Assembly (NCBI RefSeq): GCF_044784365.2
Contig: NZ_CP173065.2
Reading direction: 5' to 3' (one strand)
Source: Cetobacterium_A somerae
GTDB lineage: Bacteria; Fusobacteriota; Fusobacteriia; Fusobacteriales; Fusobacteriaceae
Length of the DNA: 64,000 nucleotides
Below, piece by piece: positions 63,165 through 64,000 of this stretch. Each line of letters opens with the position of its first letter. Within the stretch, counting starts at the first letter, position 1. The position numbers and the translations under genes are program-made. The notes beneath the pieces are model-generated. The model was given only the letters and a program-made list of their open reading frames with translations, did no database searches and had not been told where the DNA came from.

Positions 63165-64000
63165 ATGAAGGAAAAGGTTATTTTAGCATATTCAGGAGGA
63201 TTAGATACATCAGTTATAATTCCGTGGCTGAAGGAGAATTATGATTATGATGTTATTGCAGTGGCAGTAAACGTAGGACAAACAGAGGATTTTAAAGCAA
63301 TTGAAGAAAAAGCATATTTAACAGGTGCAAGTAAATTTTATTTGGTAGATAAAGTTCATGAATTTGTAGAAGAATATATATTTCCAACATTAAAAGCAGG
63401 TGCTATTTATGAAAATAAATATTTGCTAGGAACATCAATGGCAAGACCAGTTATTGGAAAAGCTTTAGTTGAGGTGGCCCATATAGAAGGGGCGAAATAT
63501 ATAGCTCATGGAGCAACGGGTAAGGGAAATGATCAAGTAAGATTTGAATTAGCTATAAAAGCTTTGGATCCATCTTTGAAAATAATAGCTCCTTGGAGAA
63601 TTTGGGATATTAAATCAAGAGAGGAAGAGATTGAATATCTAGAAAAAAATGGGATTACACTTCCATTTCATAAAAAATCTCCTTATAGTAGAGATGAGAA
63701 TTTATTTCATGTAAGTCATGAAGGGTTTGACTTAGAATGTCCTTCAAAAGAGCCTAACTATGAGAATGTTTTACAATGGGTTAAGACTCTAGAAGTAGCA
63801 AATGAAAAATCTGAGTACATAAATATTGAATTTGTAAAAGGAGTTCCTGTTGCAATAAATGGAGAAAAAATGAGTGGAGTAGAAATTATAAAACAATTAA
63901 ATAAAATTGGTGGAAATCATGGGATTGGTGTTTTAGATATGGTTGAAAATAGATTGGTTGGAATGAAATCAAGAGGAGTTTATGAAACTCCAGGAGGAAC
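63165..64000 (+). CDS. argG: Argininosuccinate synthase, N-terminal part
   Basis: Starts at ATG behind GGAGGAG and runs open past the window edge (278 codons seen). AYSGGLDTSVIIPWLKE is the ATP pyrophosphatase motif; LGTSMARPVIGK and HGATGKGNDQVRFE bind citrulline and aspartate. It joins citrulline and aspartate in arginine biosynthesis. It is probably in an operon with the binding-protein gene and under the same leader. Confidence 0.97.
   Translation, partial: MKEKVILAYSGGLDTSVIIPWLKENYDYDVIAVAVNVGQTEDFKAIEEKAYLTGASKFYLVDKVHEFVEEYIFPTLKAGAIYENKYLLGTSMARPVIGKALVEVAHIEGAKYIAHGATGKGNDQVRFELAIKALDPSLKIIAPWRIWDIKSREEEIEYLEKNGITLPFHKKSPYSRDENLFHVSHEGFDLECPSKEPNYENVLQWVKTLEVANEKSEYINIEFVKGVPVAINGEKMSGVEIIKQLNKIGGNHGIGVLDMVENRLVGMKSRGVYETPGG

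Noticed and set aside
1..64000. CRISPR array, IS element, prophage or tRNA gene
   Set aside because: No repeat-spacer arrays, transposase or phage genes, terminal repeats or tRNA cloverleaf with CCA end were seen on either strand.

Overview
The window is AT-rich, gene-dense chromosomal DNA with an A/T-biased codon usage and strong AGGAGG-type ribosome binding sites. It pairs a Gram-positive-type PolC replicase with a Gram-negative envelope (RND efflux pair, exported L,D-transpeptidases, signal-peptide proteins). With the DUF4911 protein and the PF09936-type RNA methyltransferase beside trmD, this points to Fusobacteriota (Fusobacterium/Cetobacterium-like). The species cannot be fixed from the sequence alone. 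I saw no tRNA, rRNA, CRISPR array, insertion sequence or prophage.

Layout. 1-7.8 kb: housekeeping block rsmA(partial)-DUF4911-khpA-rimM-trmD-gamma carbonic anhydrase-RNA methyltransferase (frameshifted)-polC. 7.8-12 kb: EamA transporter, threonine deaminase, DsbA-like protein, and a structured leader before an exported aspartoacylase-like protein. 12-28 kb: amino-sugar/glycosaminoglycan region with an MFS sugar porter, a GntR regulator, a mannose-family PTS (IIB-IIC-IID-IIA), a BadF/BcrA-type sugar kinase, AgaS-like isomerase, tagatose-bisphosphate-type aldolase and PfkB kinase. It continues with a cytoplasmic heparinase II/III-like lyase, a solitary solute-binding protein, a membrane-anchored AraC regulator and an anaerobic sulfatase maturase. 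28-35 kb: RND adaptor and pump, two L,D-transpeptidases, MscS. 35-47 kb: amino-acid transport and metabolism (DAACS symporter, ilvE, CstA, aminotransferase, sulfite/nitrite reductase), a PEPCK/HprK-like P-loop protein and purine salvage genes. 47-53 kb: flavin reductase, RpiR regulator, YfcC carrier, M20 peptidase, flavodoxin, DUF309. 54-64 kb: purine deaminase plus NCS2 permease, MntP, metallophosphoesterase, TrxR-like flavoprotein, exported class II cyclic-nucleotide phosphodiesterase, SLC13 permease, amino-acid-binding protein and argG (partial).

The richest signal is cis-regulatory RNA. Three guanine-type purine aptamers (38.6, 40.6 and 54.1 kb) control a BMP-family nucleoside-binding protein, an exported nucleosidase and a deaminase/permease operon. 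With the exported cyclic nucleotide phosphodiesterase these suggest an envelope-level purine salvage route. Three short leader ORFs precede terminators: an LLVL-IIII leader before ilvE, a Phe/Tyr-rich leader before a DAACS symporter, and an Arg-containing leader before an amino-acid-binding protein and argG. These look like ribosome-mediated attenuators. A fourth leader, at 10.78-10.94 kb, has a compact fold and a terminator but matches no riboswitch class I could recognise.
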